Origin: JAGOCV01 sp049445855
GTDB lineage: Bacteria > Pseudomonadota > Gammaproteobacteria > Burkholderiales > Burkholderiaceae_C
DNA length: 64,000 nt
Direction of reading: 5' to 3'
NCBI RefSeq assembly: GCF_049445855.1
Contig: NZ_JBMSDV010000003.1
Span: 558,001 to 622,000, forward strand
In this document: positions 8,323-16,583 of the stretch, piece after piece
Layout of the letters: each line of letters opens with the position of its first letter
How positions within the stretch are numbered: the first letter of the stretch is position 1
The notes under the pieces: generated by a model
Seen by the model: the letters and a program-made list of their open reading frames with translations, nothing else
Told to the model about the DNA's origin: nothing
The model's database searches: none
Made by a program: the position numbers and the translations under genes

Positions 8323-8999
8323 TTCCACCGAAAGCAACGAGTCTCTCCGTTCCTTTCTTCGAACTCTTCCAAAAACAATTGATGGAATTTCTCTTTGCCT
8401 TTGTTTCGCAGCTACCGTCATCTGGATAGCAGGAGCCTTGGTTTATCCGCAGATGCAGATAGCCGGTCGATCACCAGAAAAGTTTCTAGTGCTGGCGCTT
8501 TTTACGCCTCCAATCCTATTTTTTCTTCTACTGCGATTGAGACAGCTTCCTTGGTCGGGTCATCGGATGAGTCTCATCATTCGAGCCATCTTGCTTCCCG
8601 TCGTATTTTTCCTCATTAATTTCTAAGAGGTCACTATGAGCATTCTAGAAAAAGCAATAAATATCGTCGAACAAATCGAAGGTTTCAGCGGTGTTTGGCA
8701 ATCCCTTGTGAAGCTGAAAGAAGCGGAAGAGCCAATTGAAGTAGCCGCAGCTGCTTCTCAATTTGTTGCCGAATTGGCACTTGCTGGAGCAATCACCGCC
8801 ACAGTTAGAACATCAATGTCCATGGTTCGCCTCGGGCTGGCTGTATCTGGACAAATTTGGAAATGGGAAGCACTGTCTTATGCAGCAGGTGCTGCAGGCA
8901 GCATCACAGCCAGTCAGCTAATTGATGCGGTTAATGAATGGGGGTTGGGCGGAAGAATTTATGATCTCACGCATCCCGATCCGCTAACTAACGAATACT
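8274..8999 (+). other. AT-rich cassette between linker copies 2 and 3
   Basis: A segment of lower GC than its neighbours. It begins exactly where identity to the RTX linker ends and stops at about codon 121 of the large RTX gene, where GC-rich, family-typical sequence (RDPLVLDLDGDG) begins soon after. It holds the 105-residue membrane-protein gene and the unique N-terminus of the RTX protein, so one unit encodes both. Confidence 0.5.
8309..8626 (+). CDS. Small three-span membrane protein, candidate immunity protein
   Basis: A 105-residue protein with a polar N-terminus (about 25 residues) and predicted membrane helices at about 27-47, 59-76 and 88-104. I recognise no family. It overlaps the orphan linker ORF by 14 bases and ends 9 bp before the large RTX gene, so it is almost certainly co-transcribed with it. 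It shares no clear sequence with the 77-residue protein upstream but has the same size class, membrane nature and position. The arrangement fits an immunity or export-helper protein matched to the N-terminal domain of the RTX protein; this is inference. Confidence 0.6.
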   Translation: MNSIDSTESNESLRSFLRTLPKTIDGISLCLCFAATVIWIAGALVYPQMQIAGRSPEKFLVLALFTPPILFFLLLRLRQLPWSGHRMSLIIRAILLPVVFFLINF

Positions 9000-11900
9000 T
9001 CACCTCAGCCCGCTCCTTCATCCTCCCCCGAGACCCCCTCGTCCTGGACCTGGACGGCGACGGCCTTGAACTCCTTTCCGCCTCCGGCTCCATCCTCTTC
9101 GACCACAACGCCGACGGCATCGCGACCGGCACCGGCTGGGTCCGCCCCGATGACGGCCTGCTTGTGCGTGACATCAATGCCAATGGCTCCATCGACTCCG
9201 GCCGCGAACTCTTTGGCGTGGACACCCTCAAGAACGACGGCTCTCTGGCCTCCAACGGCTTCGAGGCATTGAGCCAGCTCGACGCCAACGGCGACGGCCA
9301 GATCACCAGCGCCGATACCGCCTGGGGTGAACTGCGCGTCTGGCAGGACACCAACCAGGACGGCGTGAGCCAGGCCTCCGAGCTCAAGACGCTCGCCTCG
9401 CTGAACATCACCGGCATCGACCTGAACGGCAGCGCCACCGGCCCCCAGGCCGGCCAGACCCTCAACAACAACCGCGTGGCCCTGTCCACCACCTACATCC
9501 GGGGCGGCGTCGCCCGCACCGTGGGTGCCATCGACTTCGAGGAGAACGCCTTCTTCTCCGAGATCCCGCCCGAGCTGGTGGACGAGGAGGGCAACCCCGT
9601 CACCGTCACCGAGACCGCGCAAGATCTGCCCCAGATGAACGGCACGGGCATGGTGCGCAACCTCAGGGCCGCCATGAGCCTGCAGAACGCCGATGGCGCT
9701 GCGCTGCTCGCTTCGGTGCAGACCGTGGCCGCCGGGCAGACGCGGGATGCGCAGTGGGGCGCGATGGATGGCCTGCTGCTCAACTGGGCCAAAACTTCGA
9801 CTTACTGGGAGAGTCTGGAGGAGTACCTCGGCGGGCCCGTCACCATCGTGCCGCCTGCGGGCATGACCGAGCAGCAGTACCGCGACATGATCGCCGTGCT
9901 GGAGGCGTTCAATGGCAGCAGGTTTTTCAATGATGGGACAGAGGGTTTGCCATTGCCCGCCGGCCTTACCATCTCGACGGGATCTGGTCAGAAGCGGTTC
10001 CGGATTGCACCATCTGCGGTGCAGAGCGCGCTATTGCGAAATGCGTACGACGCACTCAGGGTCAGCGTCTATGAGTCAGTGATTCTCCAGACACGCTTGG
10101 GCGCCTATCTGGACGCCATTGAACTTGATGTCAATGAGGCAGGTGAGGTTGCCATGAACGCCGATCGACTCATTGAGTTGATTGAGCTCAAAGCCGCCTC
10201 CGATCCGATCAACGCGCTGGTTGATGTCCTTGAACTCCAGAAATATAGCGCTGACCTGCTTACACAAGCGCGATTCGACTTTGATGCATGGTCTGCAGAA
10301 CTGGCAAGAAAAGTTTCTGGCAACGAGGCATCGGTTGCTGAGCTCGAATCCTCCGGACTCGTTCTGGTGTCCGGGCAGGCGGGCGCAGGTACCTTGAATC
10401 TCCTTGTCGGATCTACGGAAAACGATGTGCTGCGCACTGGAAGCGGCGCTGAAAGAATATTTGGCGGATCGGGCGATGACCTGATCGAAGCAGGTTCAGG
10501 GGATGACACTGTGGAAGGGGGAGGCGGGAGCGACGAAATCCGCGGAGGACTGGGGGCGGACAAAATTGATGGCGACGAGGGCGACGACAGGATTACCGAC
10601 ATTGATGGTTTCAACGTCATACAAGGCGGAGCAGGCAACGACACGATCGTTGGCGTGGGATCTCTGAGTGGAGGAGAAGGCGACGATCACCTCGCTGGCT
10701 CCGGAACTTTTGAAGGCGGCAAGGGAAACGATACATTGACTGCCTCGGATGCGAGCCATGGCGACATCTATGTCTTCAACATAGGTGATGGTCATGATTC
10801 GATCTACGAAATCAGCGACAGTGGCGACTTCAGTAGCGATGTGATCAGGTTCGGAGCGAGCATCCAATCGACGGATGTGCAGATCTGGCGTGCCAACGCT
10901 GCAGACATGATGCTGAAATACAGCGCTACGGACACGATTCTTCTGCGTCGATACTTTGCGACGGGGGATGCCTTTATCGAGACACTGCAGTTCGACGATG
11001 GAACCAGCATGACGTTGGCGCAGATGATGGATCTGGTGCCGGTCGAGGAGTATCAAGGCACCGCTGCTGCCGAAGATCTGTTTGGTTGGAGTGGCATTGA
11101 TCGTATCAACGGCGGCGGCGGTAACGACTACATCAACGGCTTGGAGGGAGATGATTTCATTGATGGGGGCGAAGGCGACGACACAATCTTTGATGTGCAG
11201 GGGATCAATGAGATTCAAGGTGGGGATGGAAACGATGTAATCGAAGGCGCTGGAATTTTGTCGGGCGGTGATGGAGATGATCAGCTGACTGGAACAGCGG
11301 GGGACCACACTATTGATGGAGGTCGGGGGAACGATGCAATCAGTGCCCACGGTGGAAGTCAGGAAATTTCCGGAGGCGAGGGAGACGACGTAGTGACGGT
11401 GAATTTTGGAAGCCACCACCGCATTGACGGTGGCGATGGTGATGACACGATCACTTCTTATGCGGATGACCAGATCATTGTGGGCGGCGTTGGCAACGAC
11501 ACGATCTATGCGAATGGAACGATATCTGGCGGCGAGGGTGATGACGTGCTGATCGGTGGCTCTCGTGCCAGCGTGTATGTGTTCAATCCGGGAGATGGCA
11601 AGGACGCCATCTTGGAAGAAGGGCTTTCAACCTGGTCGTTTCCTGAGTCTGGCTTTAAAGACATCATCCGGTTTGGCTCGGGTATCAGTGCGCGAGACAT
11701 TACGCTGGAACGCGAAGGCAATGATCTGATCTTCTGTGTCAACGAAACTGACCGGATTGCAGTACGGGAATGGTTCTCGAGTTCTTCCCGCTATATAGAG
11801 GAAGTGCATTTTGCGGACGGAACAGTCTGGGGCGAACACGAGATTCTTTGGCACGCATTCCCCTTGGGCGAGAACTCTGCGCCAAGAGCTGTGATTGCAG

Positions 11901-13642
11901 TGAACTCACAAACCGTGCAGGAAGAAGTCGCATGGGCGTTTACGTTACCGGATCTTGCATTTGCTGATGACGACGTTGATGTTTATGCGCCGGAGTATGA
12001 AGTGTTGACCTATGCGGCGGAATTGGCTGATGGACTACCGCTGCCGGACTGGCTTACTTTCGACCCGGCAGCTCAGGCATTCTCTGGAGTTCCCCCTCTT
12101 GGTAGTGAAGGCACTTACAACATCCGAGTCACCGTTACTGATCGAGTTGGGGCCAGTGCGTCGCAAAGCTTTGAAATCAACGTTGCTCCGCGAGCGGATC
12201 AGTCGGTGATTCCTGCGACGCCGGGCAATGACTTCTTGATGGGAACGGCGGGCGACGACATCTTGAACGGCCTTGCCGGGAATGACAATCTTTACGGCGG
12301 GATGGGCAACGATATCTACCGTTGGGGTCGCAATATGGGCAGCGATACGATTGTCGAAGCCGGCGGACGGGATCGGGTTGAATTGTTCGACCTGAACCCG
12401 GGCGACATTGCAGTGAGTAGCGACGCAGCCACCCATTCGCTCATCATCACCGACGTGGCGACGGGGCAGCAATTGACGATTGCGTCGATGCTGATGATTG
12501 GCATGGAGTCCTACTTTGCAATTGAGCAGGTACGCTTTGCCGACGGTACCATCTGGTCGGCGGCAGAATTGGTGGCGCGAATTGACGAACAGCCGCCTGC
12601 TGGGGCATTGACTGTGCTTCACGTCGAGGGGGAGCGATACGTCCTGGGTACTGGAACGAGCGATTCAATTGTCGGACAGGCGGGAGTTGATCACCTGTTC
12701 GGGCAAGGCGGCAACGATGTATTGAAGGGCAGCGAAGGCAACTCGTCGCCTGGGTACGTCACATTTGACTATCTGGATGGCGGTGCCGGCGACGATGTGT
12801 ATCTCGTCGAGCTGGGCGGGCCCGCAGTGGTCGTTCAGCAGGCGAGCGCCTCGTCGAATGACATAGACATCATTCGTTTCGATGCAGGATTCACGCCCGA
12901 AGTGCTTGTGTTTTCACACATCAATCACGAAATTCTGTTGATCGAAACGATTTATGGGAATCCGCTGGCGGAAGTCGAAGGTTGGTGGGACTCTGCAGTC
13001 CGCCGGATCAGCGCGTTGGAATTCGCCGATGGCAGGCAAATATCAGCCAGCGAGATCGATTCGATGATTTCGACGGGTTACTACGCACCCGGCACCGGTA
13101 TAACGGAAGTTACGACGCACGGCGAAGCAACGGCTTGGGTATGGGGCAACAACGCCGACGAAACTTTCAACGGTAGCGTTGCCGATGACCTGATCTGGGC
13201 TGCGGGGGGCAACGATCTGATCGTTGGCGGGGCAGGAATCGACGTGCTACAGGGAGAATCGGGTAGCGACCTTTACCAGATCGCGCGCGGCGATGGAGAA
13301 GACCGAATCATCGAATCGCGCTCCGATCCTGCCAACGTGGACGTGGTTCAGTTCGGCAGTGACGTGGCGTTCGACCAGCTATGGTTCGATCGCTCGGGAG
13401 ACGACCTGCGGGTGAGCATCGTCGGCACCGCGGATCGGTTCACGATCGAAGGCTGGTATCTGGACAATCCTGGGCGGATCGAGGAGTTTCGTTCCGGCGA
13501 TGGTCATCTGCTGCTGGAGAGTCAGGTGCAGAACCTGGTGCAGGCAATGGCGTCGTTCGCGCCACCTGCCGCAGGGCAGACGACGCTGCCACCCGGCTAT
13601 GCGTCTTCACTCAGTCCGGCGCTGGCCGCTAGCTGGCAATGA
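8636..13642 (+). CDS. Large RTX protein, type I secretion substrate
   Basis: A 1668-residue protein with AAGAGG before the ATG. Residues 1-120 are an Ala-rich, partly hydrophobic unique domain encoded by AT-rich DNA. A linker follows (about 130-325) with DPLVLDLDGDGLEL and two EF-hand-like loops, DANGDGQITSAD (216-227) and DTNQDGVSQASE (238-249). Calcium-binding GGxGxDxxx blocks lie at about 588-700, 811-979, 1195-1239, 1342-1370 and 1505-1558. They alternate with domains of the haemolysin-related type (such as IEEVHFADGT) and one Ig/cadherin-like domain (about 1082-1187). The protein should leave by the exporter encoded upstream and fold on meeting calcium outside. No acyltransferase gene accompanies it. 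It could be a toxin, bacteriocin or adhesin; the sequence does not decide. Confidence 0.9.
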   Translation: MSILEKAINIVEQIEGFSGVWQSLVKLKEAEEPIEVAAAASQFVAELALAGAITATVRTSMSMVRLGLAVSGQIWKWEALSYAAGAAGSITASQLIDAVNEWGLGGRIYDLTHPDPLTNEYFTSARSFILPRDPLVLDLDGDGLELLSASGSILFDHNADGIATGTGWVRPDDGLLVRDINANGSIDSGRELFGVDTLKNDGSLASNGFEALSQLDANGDGQITSADTAWGELRVWQDTNQDGVSQASELKTLASLNITGIDLNGSATGPQAGQTLNNNRVALSTTYIRGGVARTVGAIDFEENAFFSEIPPELVDEEGNPVTVTETAQDLPQMNGTGMVRNLRAAMSLQNADGAALLASVQTVAAGQTRDAQWGAMDGLLLNWAKTSTYWESLEEYLGGPVTIVPPAGMTEQQYRDMIAVLEAFNGSRFFNDGTEGLPLPAGLTISTGSGQKRFRIAPSAVQSALLRNAYDALRVSVYESVILQTRLGAYLDAIELDVNEAGEVAMNADRLIELIELKAASDPINALVDVLELQKYSADLLTQARFDFDAWSAELARKVSGNEASVAELESSGLVLVSGQAGAGTLNLLVGSTENDVLRTGSGAERIFGGSGDDLIEAGSGDDTVEGGGGSDEIRGGLGADKIDGDEGDDRITDIDGFNVIQGGAGNDTIVGVGSLSGGEGDDHLAGSGTFEGGKGNDTLTASDASHGDIYVFNIGDGHDSIYEISDSGDFSSDVIRFGASIQSTDVQIWRANAADMMLKYSATDTILLRRYFATGDAFIETLQFDDGTSMTLAQMMDLVPVEEYQGTAAAEDLFGWSGIDRINGGGGNDYINGLEGDDFIDGGEGDDTIFDVQGINEIQGGDGNDVIEGAGILSGGDGDDQLTGTAGDHTIDGGRGNDAISAHGGSQEISGGEGDDVVTVNFGSHHRIDGGDGDDTITSYADDQIIVGGVGNDTIYANGTISGGEGDDVLIGGSRASVYVFNPGDGKDAILEEGLSTWSFPESGFKDIIRFGSGISARDITLEREGNDLIFCVNETDRIAVREWFSSSSRYIEEVHFADGTVWGEHEILWHAFPLGENSAPRAVIAVNSQTVQEEVAWAFTLPDLAFADDDVDVYAPEYEVLTYAAELADGLPLPDWLTFDPAAQAFSGVPPLGSEGTYNIRVTVTDRVGASASQSFEINVAPRADQSVIPATPGNDFLMGTAGDDILNGLAGNDNLYGGMGNDIYRWGRNMGSDTIVEAGGRDRVELFDLNPGDIAVSSDAATHSLIITDVATGQQLTIASMLMIGMESYFAIEQVRFADGTIWSAAELVARIDEQPPAGALTVLHVEGERYVLGTGTSDSIVGQAGVDHLFGQGGNDVLKGSEGNSSPGYVTFDYLDGGAGDDVYLVELGGPAVVVQQASASSNDIDIIRFDAGFTPEVLVFSHINHEILLIETIYGNPLAEVEGWWDSAVRRISALEFADGRQISASEIDSMISTGYYAPGTGITEVTTHGEATAWVWGNNADETFNGSVADDLIWAAGGNDLIVGGAGIDVLQGESGSDLYQIARGDGEDRIIESRSDPANVDVVQFGSDVAFDQLWFDRSGDDLRVSIVGTADRFTIEGWYLDNPGRIEEFRSGDGHLLLESQVQNLVQAMASFAPPAAGQTTLPPGYASSLSPALAASWQ

Positions 13643-13659
13643 CCCGCAGGGGGCGGGCG

Positions 13660-14208
13660 TCAGTAGCTCCGCCCCTTGCGGAACATCGCACTCGAACGCC
13701 GCTCCAGCGGCGCGGCTGCAGCCAGCCTGGCCATCGACTGCCCCGCATGCGCATGCGTGATGGCCAGGCCCAGTGCATCGGCGGCATCGGTGCCGGGCAG
13801 GCCCGGCAGCTTGAGCAGGCGAGCCACCATCTCCTGGACCTGCGCCTTCGCGGCCTTGCCATGACCGGCGACGGCCTGCTTCATCTGCAGTGCGGTGTAC
13901 TCGGCCACCGGCAATGAGGCTGAGACAAGGGCGGTGACGCAAGCACCGCGCGCCTGGCCCAGCAGCAGCGTGGACTGCGGGTTGACGTTGACGAAGACGA
14001 TTTCGACCGCAGACGCATCGGGCTGGTAGCGCGCCGAGAGTTCGCTGATGCCGTCGAACAGCACCTTGAGACGCGCGGGCAGTTCGCCGCGCGCCATGTG
14101 CCTTGTGCTGATGGTCCCGCTCGCCACGTAGCGTAGTGTGTGGCCCTCGACGTCGATCACGCCGAAGCCGGTGGTCTGCAGGCCGGGGTCGATGCCGAGG
14201 ATTCGCAT
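13660..14208 (-). CDS. ruvC: Crossover junction endodeoxyribonuclease RuvC
   Basis: Resolves Holliday junctions together with RuvAB. The 182-residue product starts MRILGIDPGLQTTGFGVID with catalytic Asp7. The acidic region VEIVFVNVNPQSTLLLGQARG and the C-terminal DAADALGLAITHAH supply the other active-site residues. The longer frame starting at 14292 adds non-homologous residues, so I use the ATG at 14208. It converges on the RTX gene with a 17-bp gap; GC-rich inverted repeats near 13650-13680 may form a hairpin there but lack a T run. ruvA and ruvB are not adjacent. Confidence 0.96.
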   Translation of the reverse strand: MRILGIDPGLQTTGFGVIDVEGHTLRYVASGTISTRHMARGELPARLKVLFDGISELSARYQPDASAVEIVFVNVNPQSTLLLGQARGACVTALVSASLPVAEYTALQMKQAVAGHGKAAKAQVQEMVARLLKLPGLPGTDAADALGLAITHAHAGQSMARLAAAAPLERRSSAMFRKGRSY

Positions 14209-14224
14209 GTCGCCGTGCGCCGGT

Positions 14225-15223
14225 TCAGAGGCCGAAGTACCAGCGCACCGAGTGGAAGAAGATCGGCGCTGCAAAGCACAGCGCGTCCACACGGTCGAGC
14301 ATGCCAGTCGCGCCCGTCACCGAGCGCGCCTCGTTGCCCCAGTTGGTGACCCCGCGGTCACGCTTGAGTGCCTTCATCACCAGATGTCCCAGCGAACCCG
14401 CGACGCAGGCGATGAGTGCCATGCCCAGTGCCTGCCCCGGCTTGAACGGGGTCAGGAAAGAAAGCAGCCCACCGACGAAACCACCCGCCAGCACACCGAT
14501 GCCCCAGCTGGGCCAGTTGAAACTGCTGCTCACGTTGGGCGCAAAGGGCGCGCGCTTGAACTGCAACGAGGCGAGATGCTGCGCCAGCATGCAGCTCTGC
14601 ACGGCGAGCACGAGATAGATGACGAGGAAGGCCTGCTTGCCGCTGTAGTTGGGAAAATCGAGCAGCAGCAGCGCCGGAACATGGCTCATGCCGTACACGC
14701 AGACCATGATGCCCCATTGCAGCTTGGCACTGCGCTCCAGGAAGCGCATCGGGTCGTCGGCCAGCGCGCTCACCACGGGCAGCGCGAGGAACACATAGAC
14801 CGGAATGAACACGGTGAACAGGTCGAAGTGCCGCGTCGCCACCAGCCAGAACTGGATGGGCAGCACCATGAAGAACGCGAGGATCAGGCTGCGGTGATCA
14901 CCACGTCGCGTGGGCGAGAGCGTCATGAATTCGCGCAGCGCGAAGAAGGCAACGAGTGCGAACAGCACGGTGGCCACGGTTGCACCCAGCGACCAGCCGA
15001 TCCAGAAGACCACGGTCATCAGCCACGAGGCCTTGAGCAGCGCGCCCATATCGGCCAGCAAGATGCGGCGCGCCTGGCCGGCTTCCGTATCCGGCTGCTC
15101 GCGCAGGTTGAGCGTGAAGAGGACGATGCTGCACAGCATCAACAGGCCGAACAGCACGACGAACAGCAATGCCACCTGCTGGCCGGGTGCGAGGGCGCGC
15201 AGGAATGCGTTGACGCCCATCAC
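14225..15223 (-). CDS. Phosphatidate cytidylyltransferase-like membrane protein (CdsA/YnbB type)
   Basis: A 332-residue polytopic membrane protein likely to make CDP-diacylglycerol from phosphatidate and CTP. The C-terminal signature is recognisable but divergent: ALKRDRGVTNWGN, then TGATGMLDRVDAL, where the canonical CdsA motif has KD....GHGG.LDR.D. This variant resembles the YnbB branch. Its start overlaps the stop of the upstream PlsC-like acyltransferase gene by 4 bases, so phosphatidate formation and its use appear coupled. A housekeeping cdsA probably exists elsewhere (inference). Confidence 0.8.
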   Translation of the reverse strand: MMGVNAFLRALAPGQQVALLFVVLFGLLMLCSIVLFTLNLREQPDTEAGQARRILLADMGALLKASWLMTVVFWIGWSLGATVATVLFALVAFFALREFMTLSPTRRGDHRSLILAFFMVLPIQFWLVATRHFDLFTVFIPVYVFLALPVVSALADDPMRFLERSAKLQWGIMVCVYGMSHVPALLLLDFPNYSGKQAFLVIYLVLAVQSCMLAQHLASLQFKRAPFAPNVSSSFNWPSWGIGVLAGGFVGGLLSFLTPFKPGQALGMALIACVAGSLGHLVMKALKRDRGVTNWGNEARSVTGATGMLDRVDALCFAAPIFFHSVRWYFGL

Positions 15224-15834
15224 ACCTCCCGCAGCGCCATCACGGCCTGGCGCGCACGCTCGAGGAAGACCTTGCGGTCCTCGCCTTCTTCGGGCTTGAT
15301 CGGCGCGCCGAAGGTGACCGAGCAGAGCACGGGCACCGGAATCACTTCACCCTTGGGCAGGAGCCGCTGGATGTTGTTGATCCATGCCGGCACGAGCACC
15401 GCGTCCGGGAAACGCTGCGACAGCGAATACAGCCCCGACTTGAACGGCTGCGGCTCTTCCTGGTGGCCGCGCGTGCCTTCGGGAAAGATGATGATCGAGT
15501 CGCCGCTCTTCAGCGCATCTACCAGCGGCTGCAGCGGGTCTTCATCACCCTTGCGCTCGCGGTCCACATAGACCGCGTTGAACACGGCGGTGGTGATCCA
15601 CTGGCGGAAAGGCGTCTTCGTCCAGTAGTCCTTCGCGGCAATGGGCCGCGTGATGCTGCGCAGCTCGGAGGGCAGCGCGGCCCACATCATGACGATGTCG
15701 GCATGGCTCTGGTGGTTGGCGAAATAGATGCGCTGCTCCGCCTTGGGCGGGCAGCCATACCAGCGTGCCTGCGCACCGGTGAGCAGTCTGACCAGTCCCA
15801 GCAGGAACCAGCCCATCATCTTGGCAGCGAACAT
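15220..15834 (-). CDS. 1-acyl-sn-glycerol-3-phosphate acyltransferase-like protein (PlsC family)
   Basis: A 204-residue membrane-associated acyltransferase. The catalytic box reads NHQSHAD (NHx4D type, near residue 40) and the substrate-binding motif FPEGTRG lies near residue 118. Both are standard for acyltransferases making phosphatidate. The N-terminal helix (FAAKMMGWFLLGLVRLL) should anchor it in the membrane. It is followed with a 4-base overlap by the CdsA-like gene, which would use the product. It lies 20 bp downstream of mtgA on the same strand. Confidence 0.88.
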   Translation of the reverse strand: MFAAKMMGWFLLGLVRLLTGAQARWYGCPPKAEQRIYFANHQSHADIVMMWAALPSELRSITRPIAAKDYWTKTPFRQWITTAVFNAVYVDRERKGDEDPLQPLVDALKSGDSIIIFPEGTRGHQEEPQPFKSGLYSLSQRFPDAVLVPAWINNIQRLLPKGEVIPVPVLCSVTFGAPIKPEEGEDRKVFLERARQAVMALREV

Positions 15835-15854
15835 CGGTCGATGTTAAGCCAACA

Positions 15855-16583
15855 TCAAGGCAATACCGCGTCGCCCATCCGCGCGGTGATCGTCGATGCC
15901 CTGCTCGCCAGATAGGCCGAGTTCGGCAGCTTCTCGAAGAACTTCGGGCGCGGCAGCATGACGGCCAGCCGCGCGGCCTCGTACGGTGTGAGTTTCGCAG
16001 CGCTCTTGCGGTAATAGTGTTGCGCCGCGGCTTCCGCGCCGAACACGCCCTCGCCCCACTCCACGCTGTTGAGATACAGCTCGAGGATGCGCTTCTTGGA
16101 CAGCAGCACTTCCAGCGACATGGTGAGCACGAACTCCTGGCCCTTGCGCAGCATGGTGCGCTCACCGGAAAGCAGCAGGTTCTTGGCCAGTTGTTGCGTG
16201 ATGGTGGAGCCGCCGACGATGCGTGCGGGACGCGCCGGGCGCTGCGCCTGCGCGCGTTTGGCGGCGGCTTCCTCGGCCTTGGCATTGCGCTGCCAGGCTT
16301 TCTCGATGGCTTCCCACTCCACGCCATCGTGGTTGATGAAGTCGCCGTCTTCGCTGGCGATGACCGCGCGTTTGAGGTGGTCGGAAATCCGGTCGTACGG
16401 CACCCACTGCTGGCGCCAGCGCAACTGGCCGCGTTCCCGCACGATGGCCATGGCCTCCGAACGCTGGAACGTGGTGGATTCCGGGTCGACCACTGCCGCG
16501 AACGCGATGCGTGCGATGAAGAACACCTCCAGCGCCAGGCCGGCCAGCACGACCAGCGCAACCCAGCGGAGGACGGGTTTCAT
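15855..16583 (-). CDS. mtgA: Monofunctional peptidoglycan glycosyltransferase MtgA
   Basis: Polymerises glycan strands from lipid II at the periplasmic face of the inner membrane. The 242-residue protein has one N-terminal membrane segment (about residues 6-27). GT51 motifs follow: ASEDGDFINHDGVEW with the catalytic Glu, GGSTITQQLAKN, RKGQE, and KKRILELYLNSVEWGEGVFG. The open frame extends upstream to 17078, but that part is out of frame over aroE. The ATG at 16583 overlaps the aroE stop by 4 bases and gives the family length. Confidence 0.96.
   Translation of the reverse strand: MKPVLRWVALVVLAGLALEVFFIARIAFAAVVDPESTTFQRSEAMAIVRERGQLRWRQQWVPYDRISDHLKRAVIASEDGDFINHDGVEWEAIEKAWQRNAKAEEAAAKRAQAQRPARPARIVGGSTITQQLAKNLLLSGERTMLRKGQEFVLTMSLEVLLSKKRILELYLNSVEWGEGVFGAEAAAQHYYRKSAAKLTPYEAARLAVMLPRPKFFEKLPNSAYLASRASTITARMGDAVLP

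Noticed and set aside
13643..13680. Terminator between the RTX gene and ruvC
   Set aside because: GC-rich inverted repeats are present but no T run follows on either strand, and the hairpin overlaps the end of ruvC.
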